A DNA stretch of 21,049 bases from Dinochytrium kinnereticum (lineage: Eukaryota > Chytridiomycota > Chytridiomycetes > Chytridiales > Chytridiaceae): assembly GCA_027604005.1 (NCBI GenBank), contig JADGJT010000358.1, forward strand, positions 2,172 to 23,220, in the 5' to 3' direction. This document shows, piece after piece, positions 1-10,042 of the stretch. The notes under the pieces were generated by a model that saw only the letters and a program-made list of their open reading frames with translations, was not told the DNA's origin and did no database searches. Position numbers and translations under genes: made by a program. Each line of letters opens with the position of its first letter. The stretch's first letter is position 1.

Positions 1-2
1 CC

Positions 3-1418
3 ATGGACGAGACTACTGTCCATTCGCCTAAGAATGTTGCCACCATCGTTCAGATTGAAATGGATGATGGGGACAAGCTCCGCGGGTTCAACTGGGCGGA
101 CCCAACCCTCAAAGACGTCACTTCGCTGGAACGATTTTGCTCGCGTCTGATACACTCACCCGACAACATGCCGTTTGGCTCTCACGTTAGGAAACTTGAT
201 CTTCGAGCTTTTGACGCCCTTCGCTACTCCGACTTGATTTCGTCTATCGTGGGCTTCACTCCAAACTTGCAGACTTGGCTACTGGGATGCTCTGCTTCAG
301 TCTCAATCGATATTTCCGTACTGCAAGCGATTGCTGGCAATGCTGCATGCCTGAACAAACTACACACTTTTGCCGTTCATCAACCAAACTCACCATCCGT
401 CCTTCAATTATTGCCGTCTCCACCATTCTCTCCAACTCTGACAAACAGGACAGTTTCCTCTTTGGAAGGTTTGAGCGAGGAGGCCCTAGTTGACCTTGTG
501 CAAGAGGATTTGAGTCGGCTAAAGTTGATTTTTGGGAAGCTTGAAACGTTGAGCGTGGAGCTACAATGTGTAGATCCCAGCGTTCTATCTTTCATTTCAA
601 ATGCATCCCACATGAACCTGAAGAAAGTCGAGATTCTTGCGTCAGAATCTCAGCACTTGGCTCAAGAATCTGAGATAACAGAGTCGATCGTCTCAATGTT
701 CTCGCAATGTCAGAATCTTGAAAGTGTTAACTTAGAGGGCTTCTTGCATAATGGAAGCTTGCTGAACGAGGATAATGCCGGAGTCGTAATTTCGGCTATT
801 GGGAGATGGCTTCCGAGATTGAAAGTTCTAAGGACGCCGACGAAAGTTGCTATTGATGCGAAACAGCTTTCGGGCCTCCTCGCGTGTTGTCCAGCTTTAG
901 AAGACCTGGCTTTGCTGAAAATCCCGGATGCGTCAGATCAAGCCGCGGTCGAACTGGTGAAATCTCTAATATATAACGGGCAGAGCCTTCGAAATGTATC
1001 TTTTGGTCTCGACGACGGCCCCGACAGTAACCCTGTTCACACCAAGCCCGAAGACATTCATACTAAGACTATCAACCCCCAGCCTCTACTGGAGCCCACT
1101 ATTTTCGAGTTTCTGGAGCGACGCGGTCGTTCTCTTCGTGGATTAGAGATCCGAGGCTGGCCCTCAAGTGATCGCCTTCTGCGAACCGTGGCAAAACATT
1201 GTACACTTCTTGATCTTTTATTTCTGTCTCCATGCTCTGGGATACGCTCTGAGGCCGCAATCCGCGACGTCTTGACCAGGACCCGTACGCTGCGTTATTT
1301 AAAGCTAGACCAGACTTTGCCATCAGCGTCTGCAGCCGCCGTTCTGGCCTGTGATGAAGTCAAGTCTAGAGGTGGATGTGATCGAGAGAGGTTGACCATT
1401 GGGAGAGTGGGGCTGTGA
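3..1418 (+). CDS. Leucine-rich/RNI-like protein, possibly F-box family, perhaps 5'-partial
   Basis: This is an uninterrupted frame of 471 residues. It is rich in spaced leucines of the LRR/ribonuclease-inhibitor-like kind, for example 'LKKVEILASES' and 'LRGLEIRGWPSSDRLLRTV', with 'CTLLDLLFLSPCSGI' and 'LRYLKLDQTL' near the end. Such arrays in fungi usually form the substrate-recognition half of F-box proteins. No F-box is visible, but the first ATG lies two bases inside the window, so an N-terminal exon could be missing. Serine/threonine-rich loops break the repeat around residues 130-160 and 340-360. The stop codon is only 35 bp before the first possible ATG of the next gene on the same strand. 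The specific function is not recognised. The reading frame is well supported and the family call is moderate. Confidence 0.6.
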   Translation: MDETTVHSPKNVATIVQIEMDDGDKLRGFNWADPTLKDVTSLERFCSRLIHSPDNMPFGSHVRKLDLRAFDALRYSDLISSIVGFTPNLQTWLLGCSASVSIDISVLQAIAGNAACLNKLHTFAVHQPNSPSVLQLLPSPPFSPTLTNRTVSSLEGLSEEALVDLVQEDLSRLKLIFGKLETLSVELQCVDPSVLSFISNASHMNLKKVEILASESQHLAQESEITESIVSMFSQCQNLESVNLEGFLHNGSLLNEDNAGVVISAIGRWLPRLKVLRTPTKVAIDAKQLSGLLACCPALEDLALLKIPDASDQAAVELVKSLIYNGQSLRNVSFGLDDGPDSNPVHTKPEDIHTKTINPQPLLEPTIFEFLERRGRSLRGLEIRGWPSSDRLLRTVAKHCTLLDLLFLSPCSGIRSEAAIRDVLTRTRTLRYLKLDQTLPSASAAAVLACDEVKSRGGCDRERLTIGRVGL

Positions 1419-1453
1419 TGATGGATAAGTGGGCTTTTTTTGCATGCAAATAA

Positions 1454-2135
1454 ATGTTGACCGTGTTCCTGGCTATCTTTTGGGCTCTCCCATCTAAAAC
1501 CAAGGAGATAAAAGATAATGGTCCACAATCTGGCTGGTCTCCGTACCAAGGAGATCTGAGTTGGGTTGAACTACAAGCAGTCGTGGGCACGATGGCGGTT
1601 GAGCGCTTTTCCAGAAGACCAGAGGTGACAGATCAGTATATCAAATGGCGAGCGGATATGCCCAAGATCTACGCATCAGTTCCCGATTTCATAAAGATAG
1701 AAGTCCTTGCATTCCCTTACGACATCGATGGATACGGGAAAAAGGTTGCCAGGGGTGATATTCAACAGCCTGGCCTCAAGAACAAAGTTTTTCTTCGTTC
1801 ATTCCCTGATTTAACATGTTCCAGGTTCTTAGACTGAATGACTTTCCATACGCAACAAAACCTGAGGAAAACATCCAGCATTTGGTGTTGTGGTATTTGG
1901 GAGAAGATGAACTTTCAAGGGACGAAGTGGTGGCGATTCTTCAGGAAAAGATGCCTGGCTTTGAATATCTCGTAAGAGCCATTTAATCAGCAAGCAATAT
2001 ATAAATAACTGTATAGTATTTTGTGAACCCTCCAAACCGCAAGACGATACCCGAGGTATGCATAATTATCTGTAAGATAGCTAACTTGTCTATCAGATCA
2101 ACCATTATCAAGTTTTCGCGAGACCACTGAAATAA
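1454..2135 (+). CDS. DUF3605 family protein, four exons
   Basis: The exons are 1454-1786, 1825-1971, 2017-2055 and 2097-2135, giving 185 residues. The family hallmarks appear in order: a 'LSWVELQAVVG' segment, 'RRPEVTDQYIKWRADM' with the R-x-P...Y..W pattern, 'LRLNDFPYATKPEENIQHLV', a Tyr-Phe-Val-Asn-Pro-Pro stretch, and the terminal 'INHYQVFARPLK'. This is how fungal DUF3605 proteins read; the family includes the GlcNAc-induced Gig1 group of Candida. Its biochemical role is unknown. Introns 2 and 3 (45 and 41 nt) have good GTAAGA and GTATGC donors. Intron 1 is drawn as 38 nt from a weak GTTTTT donor; an 80-nt alternative from 1745 keeps the same frame. The start is uncertain: the ATG at 1592 would delete the conserved W-x-E-L segment, so 1454 is preferred even though it gives a hydrophobic N-terminus. 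Confidence 0.75.
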
Positions 2136-2153
2136 TCAATACTGTGTAGAAGG

Positions 2154-2171
2154 AATAAATGCACATTTATT
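2154..2171. terminator. Palindromic bidirectional poly(A) signal
   Basis: Eight-base arms AATAAATG and CATTTATT are separated by the two bases CA, so a canonical AATAAA hexamer is present on both strands within 18 bp. It lies 18 bp after the stop of the DUF3605 gene and about 35 bp after the stop of the convergent CreC gene. Shared use as the 3'-end signal of both genes is inferred from position. Confidence 0.6.
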
Positions 2172-2206
2172 TACATACGTATTAATTAAAAGTATATCGG
2201 CAACAT

Positions 2207-4234
2207 TTAAAGCGCCCCTTCATCCACCTCAGGCTTTGGTCTTAACCAAATCTTTATTATCCCCATTCGATCTGTGGTTATGATGGCCTCTTCACGGAAA
2301 GTGATAGAAGACATTGGCTCGTGATGAATATTCTTGACCTGGCCATTCCGTGAGACTTAAAAAGGATAAATCTCTTACCATGAATGGCTCCAAAACAGCA
2401 ACTTCTCTCTTCGATTGAACTGGATGCACAATTTCTACATTTCCAACCTTATCGCCTTCCATCTTTGTTCTGCGCAAGGTTCCAAACTACAGTAATTTGT
2501 TAGATCTTCGTGAAAATGAAAAACAGCTTACCGCTTTAGGACGATGCAAAGAAGAAACCGAAAAATCCCACATACATATACGTGTATCTTCTCCTACGCT
2601 ACCGAATCTATAACTGCGATCGGTACAATTGTATGGATCAAAGGCTACGCCGTTTACCTAGACAATGACAGTTAAATAAGGAAGCTAAAATTGAATTACC
2701 CAGGATGAGTGGCCCTGACACCGAGCTATTAGTTTTCCTCTAAACGCCCATACCGTAACCAAATCATCCTGCCCACCTGTTACAATAAATCTTCCATCCG
2801 GCGACCAGCACACACAAATGAGCCCGCCAAAATATGATGGATACACGTCAAGAACTCTCTCAGCTGCATGGTCAATGATCCGCAGCTTACCATCCATTGA
2901 TGTCACGGCTAAATGGACGCAGTCTGGAGAGAATGCCAATGCAGTAATGGGCCTCCTAGAAATGTACCAAACTGCGACAGGATTTCCTTTCTGGGTCTTT
3001 CCTGGTTTGTGAACAGAGAATCTACAAAGTAAATTAATTTGAGGTTTGGACGAAACATACGAATCGCTTTCGTTCGGAGGGGGGATAAAGGTATGATCTT
3101 CTTTCTCTTTATCAAAGACCCAGATGGAACCATCATCATAGCCCGCTAAAAATAAGTTCTCTGAGCCCTAAAAATGTTAGATATAGTTATGAGACACTGA
3201 TATACGGGCATCCACTTGATACATGTCACCATTGACTTGCTGTTGCCAGCCTATGTCATTAGTTTTCACGCGTTAAAATAGGGTGTACCTGCCGGTTTAT
3301 CCGACCAACCTTTCCGGTCAATGGCGAATACCATAAAACGTCTCCAGTACTAAAGCCAATCACCGTGTCAAGATTATCTCTCGTGAGAACATTGACATCA
3401 TGGCATGTAATGAAGGCATCCTTAAAATGAATACACGATAGAGGTTCCTAAGGAAGAAAGATGAACATATGCCCAAAAGTCTGATACACTTACTCGAAAT
3501 TTGCTATGATAATCAGCCCATGCAAATGCCTTTCCGCAATTGTAAAATAAATAGGTCTGGTCGGGTGGCTTAAACATAAGGAATTTGGCCAACTGCTCAT
3601 GGGCCACTATTTTCGAAACAAACGATGGTTTGGAAATGGATGGCTTCTTCGCTTTTAGTTTTCCCTTATTATAAAACATTGACTGAGATTTGTCTATGTA
3701 GAGTACGTTAGAAAATAGTTTTCCCGCCTATACAAGTACTAACCAGAGCTAGAAGTTTCAGTTGATTCCGTTGTCCAGTTTGATACGATCGTGTTTGAAG
3801 TCGAAGAGGTTTCACTTAGAGCATTGATGGTGGAGAATAAATTGGTGGGCGAAGGCGATGTCATTGAAGGGGCTTGCGTTGGAGAAAAGGATTCGGAGAG
3901 AGGATGGCTGTCAGTCCTGGGTGGTATGGTAATTGGACCCGCGACAGATTTATTATTTGCGCCATCCATAGATTTTATTGTCATAAGGTTGACGAAAGTA
4001 CCTGTGAGTTCGTCATGTAAATGCTAGGCCACAGTTGCCAGTCTGACGCTCACCAATATACGGACTTGGTTGTCCGTTGTCAAGACGTATCTCATCTCGC
4101 AGGACATAAGTGCCTTCTAACGTACTGAAGGAGATGACTCGCTCTGGTCCGATAGTTCGGAAAGAGCCTGCAGGAGAACCCGAAGCCGATCCCATAGACA
4201 GCCCAAGGTCACTTGCAGACCTTGCCAGCGACAT
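2207..4234 (-). CDS. creC: CreC/WDR20-type WD40 protein, ten exons
   Basis: The exons, 5' to 3', are 4234-4054, 4001-3744, 3693-3494, 3447-3289, 3250-3206, 3167-3061, 3021-2700, 2657-2532, 2486-2379 and 2338-2207, encoding 545 residues. The introns are 38-52 nt. The N-terminus has the family strand 'EGTYVLRDEIRLDNG'. A Ser/Thr-rich insert spans about residues 77-147. The propeller then includes 'TRDNLDTVIGFSTGDVLWYS', 'MVTCIKWMPGSENLFLAG', 'LAFSPDCVHLAVTSMDGKL' (about 345-363) and 'YFGGLICVCWSPDGRFIVTG'. The last two are near-diagnostic of CreC/WDR20. Known family role: the partner and activator of a ubiquitin-specific protease (CreB in Aspergillus carbon catabolite repression; USP12/USP46 in animals). 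It is divergent from the SEC12 gene, with 33 bp between the ATGs. Confidence 0.92.
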
Positions 4235-4267
4235 GTTCAGGATCCAGAAATTTGTCTCGAAAAAACC
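4235..4267. promoter_or_regulatory. 33-bp divergent inter-ATG interval
   Basis: These are the only bases between the start codons of the CreC and SEC12 genes. No TATA box is visible; there is a short A-run just before the SEC12 ATG. Either the 5' leaders overlap and each promoter lies inside the other gene, or one gene has an unseen upstream non-coding exon. Confidence 0.5.
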
Positions 4268-5750
4268 ATGAGCATTGGAAGCAAACCGAGGCCCAAGGGC
4301 ACTTCATCGCATACCATTGGATTTCCCGTCTTCTCTGTGGCCTTTGCCCCGAAGAAGGCCAGGATCGCCATTGCTGGAGGTGGAGGACCTAACAAATCTG
4401 GTGTTAAGAATGCTGTCGTATGTTGAAAAAGGCAATGTAATGATCTAATCATGATTCTATCACTATGGACAGATTATGTATGATATTGATGAGGAGACCC
4501 TGGCCATGACCAAGCTTGCCTCTCATTTCTTCGGTCAGGATGATGACGGTTGCATGAGCATAGCTTTGCACCCAAAGGTGTCTCAAAACTATCGGACGAA
4601 ACTTACTTGTCTCAGGAGAAGAGCATTGTGGCTGCTGCTAACAGCCCTGACCCAAAAGTTGATGCGAATTGCAGGGTGTTTACTTTGAAAAAAGATAGGT
4701 CCGCAATCTGAAAAGGTTTCGGTACATCTTTGCTGAAGTTTTAGGGTAGTTTGGTGTTCCAGAATGCCGTGCAAACAGTGGATAACCAAAAGGATGGCTA
4801 CCAACGGGTTGCATGCTTTTCTCCTGATGGTTCAAAGTTGGTCACGGGCTCAACGGAAGGAAAGGTTTGAAAAACTGACTTTGACTCTTCTAATATTCAA
4901 AAAGCTTGTGCTGTGGGACTGGCCTAATTTAAAGGTGGCCTTGAACCCGTTTGATATGGGCGGAGATATTTATGACGCGCATTTTGATTCCAGCTCGAAA
5001 ATGGCAAGAAACATTAAACTTCATTGACTGATAGATTTCGCAGTTTGTTGCATGTTCTGAAAATAGGTGTGGGGTCATAACGATTGACAAGGGAAAGACG
5101 ATTTGGTCGGTCGAGAAGCCTCTCATGAAGAAAACAATTCCATGTGAATTCCGCGGTTCAAAGTATAATCTCTTCTGTAAATAAGTGTTTCTAAGTGATT
5201 AGATTTGGCCATGGATCGTCAGAGGGCTGTCTTTTCACGCTTGTGAACGCAAAATCAAGAAAAAAGTCTTTTGTATGCAAATGGGACGCAAAGGCGTGGG
5301 TTCTCGCGAGGTCTACGGTCATTGCTTTGAAGCCAGCCACCGCGTTTGCTATAAGCCAGAAGGGCGATCTTTTGGCTGTAGGATTGGCTGATACAAGTAT
5401 TCACGTCTTCTCAACTCGAAGCTTACAGGTTTCTTGCTCCCCTGAGTATTTCTCATTTTATCCTAGCTTGTTCATAAAATTCCATCAGCCCATGGGTTCC
5501 CAATTACGTCGCTGGCCTTTAGTCCATCTGGGGCTATCATTGCATCTGGTTCTGCTGATGGAACATGCCATATCGCCAAGCTTCCCAAAAGCTACAGTAT
5601 GCTCGCACGTCCTTTGCCTATACTGAAATCTTTATTCCCCCCCCCCCAGCAAATCCTTTCTTCTACGTGCTTCAGGTGTTCTTCTTGTTCCTGTTTGTCG
5701 GTGGGATGGTGTTCTACCTGCTGGCGTTGGATGATGATGGGGAGCTCTGA
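4268..5750 (+). CDS. SEC12: SEC12-like Sar1 guanine-nucleotide exchange factor, nine exons
   Basis: The exons are 4268-4417, 4473-4577, 4616-4698, 4750-4864, 4905-5003, 5044-5162, 5203-5428, 5467-5596 and 5650-5750, encoding 375 residues. Known role: an ER membrane exchange factor that activates Sar1 to start COPII coat assembly. The sequence shows 'FPVFSVAF' followed by the Gly-rich K-loop GGGGPNKSGVKNAV (about 37-50), the typical Sec12/PREB signature. WD repeats follow ('YQRVACFSPDGSKLVTGSTE', 'FPITSLAFSPSGAIIASGSA'). A single hydrophobic span at about 346-369 lies just before the end, fitting a type II ER protein with a cytosolic propeller. The lumenal tail is only DDDGEL. Intron 5 (5004-5043) uses a GC donor. 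Intron 3 has a weak GTCCGC donor and is the least certain junction. Intron 8 ends in a C11 tract. Confidence 0.9.
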
Positions 5751-5810
5751 TGAGGACTCATCGAAAAGAATTAGAATACATATTTGTGCAACAATTTGTT
5801 CTTTGAGAAA

Positions 5811-6266
5811 ATGGTAAAGGTCGAAACATAACTGCTGAGGTTAACGACCACAGGGAGGAGGTTCGCACTATCCTTACCCCAAGTGGGTCTGGTCTTACTA
5901 CGGTGGCTGGTGGGCCACCCCCAAGAACGTTGTAACAAATTCTATCATAACTCTGGGAGGTATTTTCACTCTTGCCGGTGTGATCTGGTCGGCATCTGCC
6001 GAAAGAGAGGTATTTGGCCAATATAGGGTCAACCTAACGATCTCAGGTTCGCCACACCTACCCTAACCGCTGGATTCCCTCAATGCTTTGGTCCAAGGAA
6101 TTCCATGTAAGAATTGGTATTTTTTGCCTTTCTGTAACGCCTGTAGGATCCCGAGTTCAGGGCTCAATGGGAGGCTCAATTGAAGAAGGAAGGGAAGGCT
6201 CCCATAGAACCCATTCCGGAATCCTTCCGCAGCTGGTGGCCTTTGTATAACAGCAAGAAGGAATGA
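5811..6266 (+). CDS. Small single-pass membrane protein, probably mitochondrial, four exons
   Basis: The exons are 5811-5813, 5854-6009, 6047-6106 and 6147-6266, giving 112 residues. The first coding exon is just the ATG, so the protein starts M-GGGSHYPYPKWVWS. An aromatic, Gly-rich segment (GGWW, 18-21) precedes one hydrophobic helix at about 27-48. It is followed by 'SASAERE' and a polar, proline-containing tail with 'WIPSMLWSKEF' and 'DPEFRAQWEAQLKKEG'. The introns are 40, 37 and 40 nt with good GT/AG ends. The composition and the 'PYPKWVWS..GGWW' start resemble short conserved fungal proteins that I associate with the mitochondrial inner membrane, possibly a respiratory accessory subunit. 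I cannot name it with certainty. It lies 60 bp after the SEC12 stop on the same strand. Confidence 0.75.
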
Positions 6267-6304
6267 ATTGTTTATACCTGATCTTCAGTTGCATATTTCT
6301 ATAC

Positions 6305-6310
6305 TTTATT
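6305..6310 (-). terminator. Poly(A) signal of the coiled-coil gene
   Basis: TTTATT on the plus strand reads AATAAA on the minus strand, 46 bp beyond the stop codon of the 1053-residue gene and inside the 90-bp convergent interval. Confidence 0.45.
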
Positions 6311-6356
6311 GAACTTCTTTGGATTCCTCCTGAATTTTCAGCAATTTTCCCTATTT

Positions 6357-9300
6357 TCAGACCATTCTTCTTGCTTTCATAGCTATTTTATCCTTTGAGG
6401 TCTTGATGGTTTGATGCTTTACGGGAGTTGCCCTTGGTGCTGGGGATGGGCTCTGTGTTACTGCTGTCTTATCACTGCATGGGCTTTGAAAGTCGCGAAG
6501 GGATTCATCCGGAAATCTAGTTGTCGAATGGCCCATACTGTCCGTTTGAAGATCGATGATGTACAGTGGTGACTTAGTGCGAGGTCGATGAAGCTCAAAA
6601 GCAACGGATCTCCCGGAAGTGGGTGCTTTTGGAAAGCTATTCTCGGGAAGAAGAACTGAGGGAGGCTGGAAAGGAGTTTGGCTACGACTGCTGCCGCCGC
6701 TACGCCTTTTGCTTGATCCGGAGACTGGAGTTGCGAAGGAGGAAAAGACGGACGTCGCCCATTTTTCCGATCCGCGGTTGACTTTTTCGCTGCTTCCTAA
6801 TTCCTCCCCCATGGCGTCTGCGCCTTCTGAAGTAGGTTTAATGGCTGGTATGTTGACTACTTTAGAGGCGCGCTGGATGGCATCATTTTCCCATAATCTT
6901 ATTGGAGGTTGAGCAACAGAATTATCCAAGTCCTGTCGTGTTGGTCCTTTTGCTAAGTAAAGAGTTAGAGGTATTATGAGTGGTTGAAATACTATTTTTC
7001 AGGCGCATATATCTGTACTCGTTGTTTTTCTGCTCCAGCAAAGCGATTCGCATGTTATTGCAATTTATGAACTCCCGATACAATTCATCAAATCTAATTG
7101 CATCTACATCTCGTAAGAATTAACATCAAACCTTCCTTGTTTACCAGGCTCGTCTGCAAGCTGCCCCAGACTAATATCTGGAAATCTCATCATAGTATCT
7201 ACCATTAGTTGCAGCTCCTTTATTTTATACTCCCGTGTTTTAACCTCATTACGAGCTTGATTGAGTTCATCCTAATCCGGAAATGTTGGCCATTTTTCAT
7301 TCAACTTTCATGACTTACCTCGAACCTTTCATTTTCTTCTTTTGTAATGACCACTTGATGATGGAGGTCACCCATACGAATTTTTGTCTTCTCCCAGTTT
7401 TCTGTTATTTCCGTGACGGTCAGTGTAAGGCGGCCTTTTTCGTTTTCAGTTGTCAAAAGCCGGGCCAACGTTTCGTCAAGCTTGTTTTCCACATCTGACT
7501 TCGACTCTGCCAATTGCTCATATGCCATTTTTAGAGAAGAATGCTCTTGAGCAAGCGTTGTTAGATTCATCTCCAACGAATCCGCGAGTGCTTGAGTTTC
7601 ATTGAGGGTTGCCTTGACTTCAGCTGCATCTATGTGAAGGACTCGTGCTGAATTCATTAGCACTTTACTTCCGTTTTTTAAATTTACCCTCTTCTTGCAG
7701 AATGATATTTTGATCAAAAATGCTCTTTCTCTCTATTCTCACTTTCGAAAGCTCCTCGCTCAGATGTGATAGAGCAGCTTCGAGGTTTTCTATTTGAAAT
7801 TGCTGAGCTTTTGTTTTCTCGTCGCAGTCTACTTTCAGAGCACGCATTTCGTCTTGCAGTTGGCTTGAATTCTCTGCATGTTGCCTTTTGATTGTATCTA
7901 TTGCTTCTTCGCATGACCTGGCCAATTGCGCTTTCTGTGAAGGATGGTTAATATACGTTCTGTAGGTACTTTTATTTACCTCTTCCTCTAAAGCCCCAAT
8001 CTTACGTTTCAACCCTCGAATTTCAAAAAGATAGGGATTATTTACTTGAACTTCACAGTCTCGAGTGGCCGGAACCGCCTGGCCCTCCGTTAATATACAG
8101 TCTTTCAATCACAACAATACCGCGAACTCTCCAACACCAATACTCTGGGTCAGAACCTTTCCCCCAGTCTCCGCTCGGAAGTTGCCGAATTCTGTTGCAA
8201 TGATTTTCGGATAAGAGACGATTGGAGCTTCCACTACTGGCTTTGATTGACCGGTTGGCGTGGTTTTTCCATCAGCGATAGTACCAGATGTAATTGACTG
8301 TCGTTGCACTGATGAGGAACGATCACGTTGTTGCTCCTTGATAATCACTGATCCTTGTTTGGCTGAGATGTTTTGAATTGCTGGTGAAATGTTTGTCTCT
8401 AGAACAATTGAAGTTCTGTATCTGTTCGCCGGCGCGGAGCCTAAGGTATCGCTTGGACGACCTGCTATCGGCATCTTGACGGCAATGTTTTCGCTAATCG
8501 GCCCATCATTCTCAGCTTGCTTAAATGACGGTGTGTGATCGACGGAATTCATGAGTATATGCGATGCCTGTCGCGAACGTCCTTGTGGCGGAGAAGAGTT
8601 TAAAACAGCAGATTCTAAGCTGGAAGCTGTGGACTGCTGGAGAGTCATTGTAGGGACTGCTTCGTCCCGTTCCGTCATTGTTCCTTTGCTTTCCACCCTT
8701 TTCTTGCAATGTGTTAGTTAATTCCCTTCATATGAACACTACCGACAGCTTGCGAAAAGTTGACTTGATGGATTGTTTGATAACCACTTCGATAATGTTG
8801 TTTGATTCATCTCCTCCATGAGGTAATCGCGCGATAACCTCTTTGAATAGCGAAATCTCTTCTTCCATCTCCTCTAACTCATTCAGCAGCAATTTAAGTT
8901 GTTCCTCTCGGACTTGAAAGAACGAAAAAATTTGGAAGACACTCTGCATGCACAGTCTAATCGCAAGAGATAATAAGGGTGTTTTCACGGAAGAAGGCCT
9001 TTTTGTGTTGCTCTTGTGGGAGCCACCGTCTTTCAAATCTATCAAGGATTTAAGGCCGATAACCAGATCGTCAGCGGGAATAGACACCTATTCGAAGAAT
9101 AAATAACTGTGTGCATTACTAATAATAAGCGTTGACTCTTACAGAATTTAGATACGTTAAGGTGGCTCCAGCGTAATCGCAAAAAAATTCAAGGTATTGA
9201 TGGCTTTCATTATCAGCAAACTCCAGCAATCGTGACAATTCTTGGGTGATGTTGTTGACATTCCGGCAAAAGAATCCTAATTCCTCTAAGTGCAGCTTCT

Positions 9301-9948
9301 CTCGCCACTTTCTATTCAAAACGACATTATTAAACGACATTAAACCCAACTCCTACTCTGAAATCTCAAGATTTGTGGGATAGTGTATCGTCAAGGTATG
9401 GTCTGCTGGCTTCCTGGAAATGCTAGGGCGTTTGACATCTACAGCCTTCTTTGTCGCTGTTGAGTTCCGGAACCTGGAAAGTTCCTGCTTTCCACTGCTT
9501 CTAACAACAGGCGCAGAATAAAGCTTCTTGGCTCCTTTTAGCGACGACTGAAAATCCATACTGCATGTCATTTTTATTTCCTCTAGCTATCTGATACGAA
9601 CAAGTCTCCCTTTTCTGCCAACAGCACCTCTGCTATCTTCAAAACAGACTGAAATCGAGGCTGTCTCATTATATGTCTGAACAGAAGTATTCTGTCAGCT
9701 TCTTCCATACCATCCAAATCGATTGTGCTTTGTGGGTTGATTGAATCAAAGTTAGGCACAACGGCTTTGGCGTCAGCCTGGCGTGAATAAGGGTGCTGAG
9801 CATCATCGATCTTTCGTTTAGTTGAAGTTGAGGGAGATGTGCTTGCTTCGAACGTGTGAAGGTTGCTAGCTTGGCTTTTGGGAATGGGAGGTGTGGGTAA
9901 TGAATTGTTTGCAATTGGAAGAGAAGGGCTGAGGAACTGTGATGGCAT
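6357..9948 (-). CDS. Unrecognised long coiled-coil protein, eleven exons
   Basis: The exons, 5' to 3', are 9948-9602, 9560-9357, 9311-9143, 9087-8743, 8702-8121, 8078-7980, 7934-7688, 7647-7319, 7271-7145, 7109-6993 and 6952-6357, giving 1053 residues in one continuous frame. Layout: a Ser/Pro-rich N-terminus (1-75); a helical segment with 'MEEADRILLFRHIMRQPRF'; a second helical domain at about 184-355 containing 'WREKLHLEELGFFCRNVNN' and an acidic 'LNELEEMEEEISLFKEVIA'; a disordered Ser/Thr/Gln-rich linker (356-545); a long coiled coil from about 560 to 850, broken near 'MMRFPDISLGQLADEP'; and a basic, disordered C-terminus. I recognise no family. A centrosomal, flagellar or cytoskeletal scaffold is a guess from architecture only. 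Exon 1/2 is the least certain junction (weak GTTCGT donor; a GTGCTG donor with a different acceptor is also in frame). Intron 9 is the shortest in the window at 35 nt. Confidence 0.78.
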
Positions 9949-10042
9949 TGGAAGATGTATTTGATGCGATTGAGATGCCCTGTTTTTAGGTTAGTTCGGC
10001 AGAAACGTATTATGATTACTGAGCTCCATCGTCATCCATCAA

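Noticed and set aside
2207..5750. Fragmented WD40 frames as decayed pseudogenes
   Set aside because: All breaks coincide with 38-55 nt segments bounded by GT (or GC) and AG. Removing them restores full-length CreC and SEC12 without internal stops, so they are introns.
9312..9356. In-frame TAG between two minus-strand frames as a readthrough or recoded stop
   Set aside because: The TAG is part of a GTAGGA donor of a 45-nt intron whose removal keeps the frame (LEISE-KWREKL).
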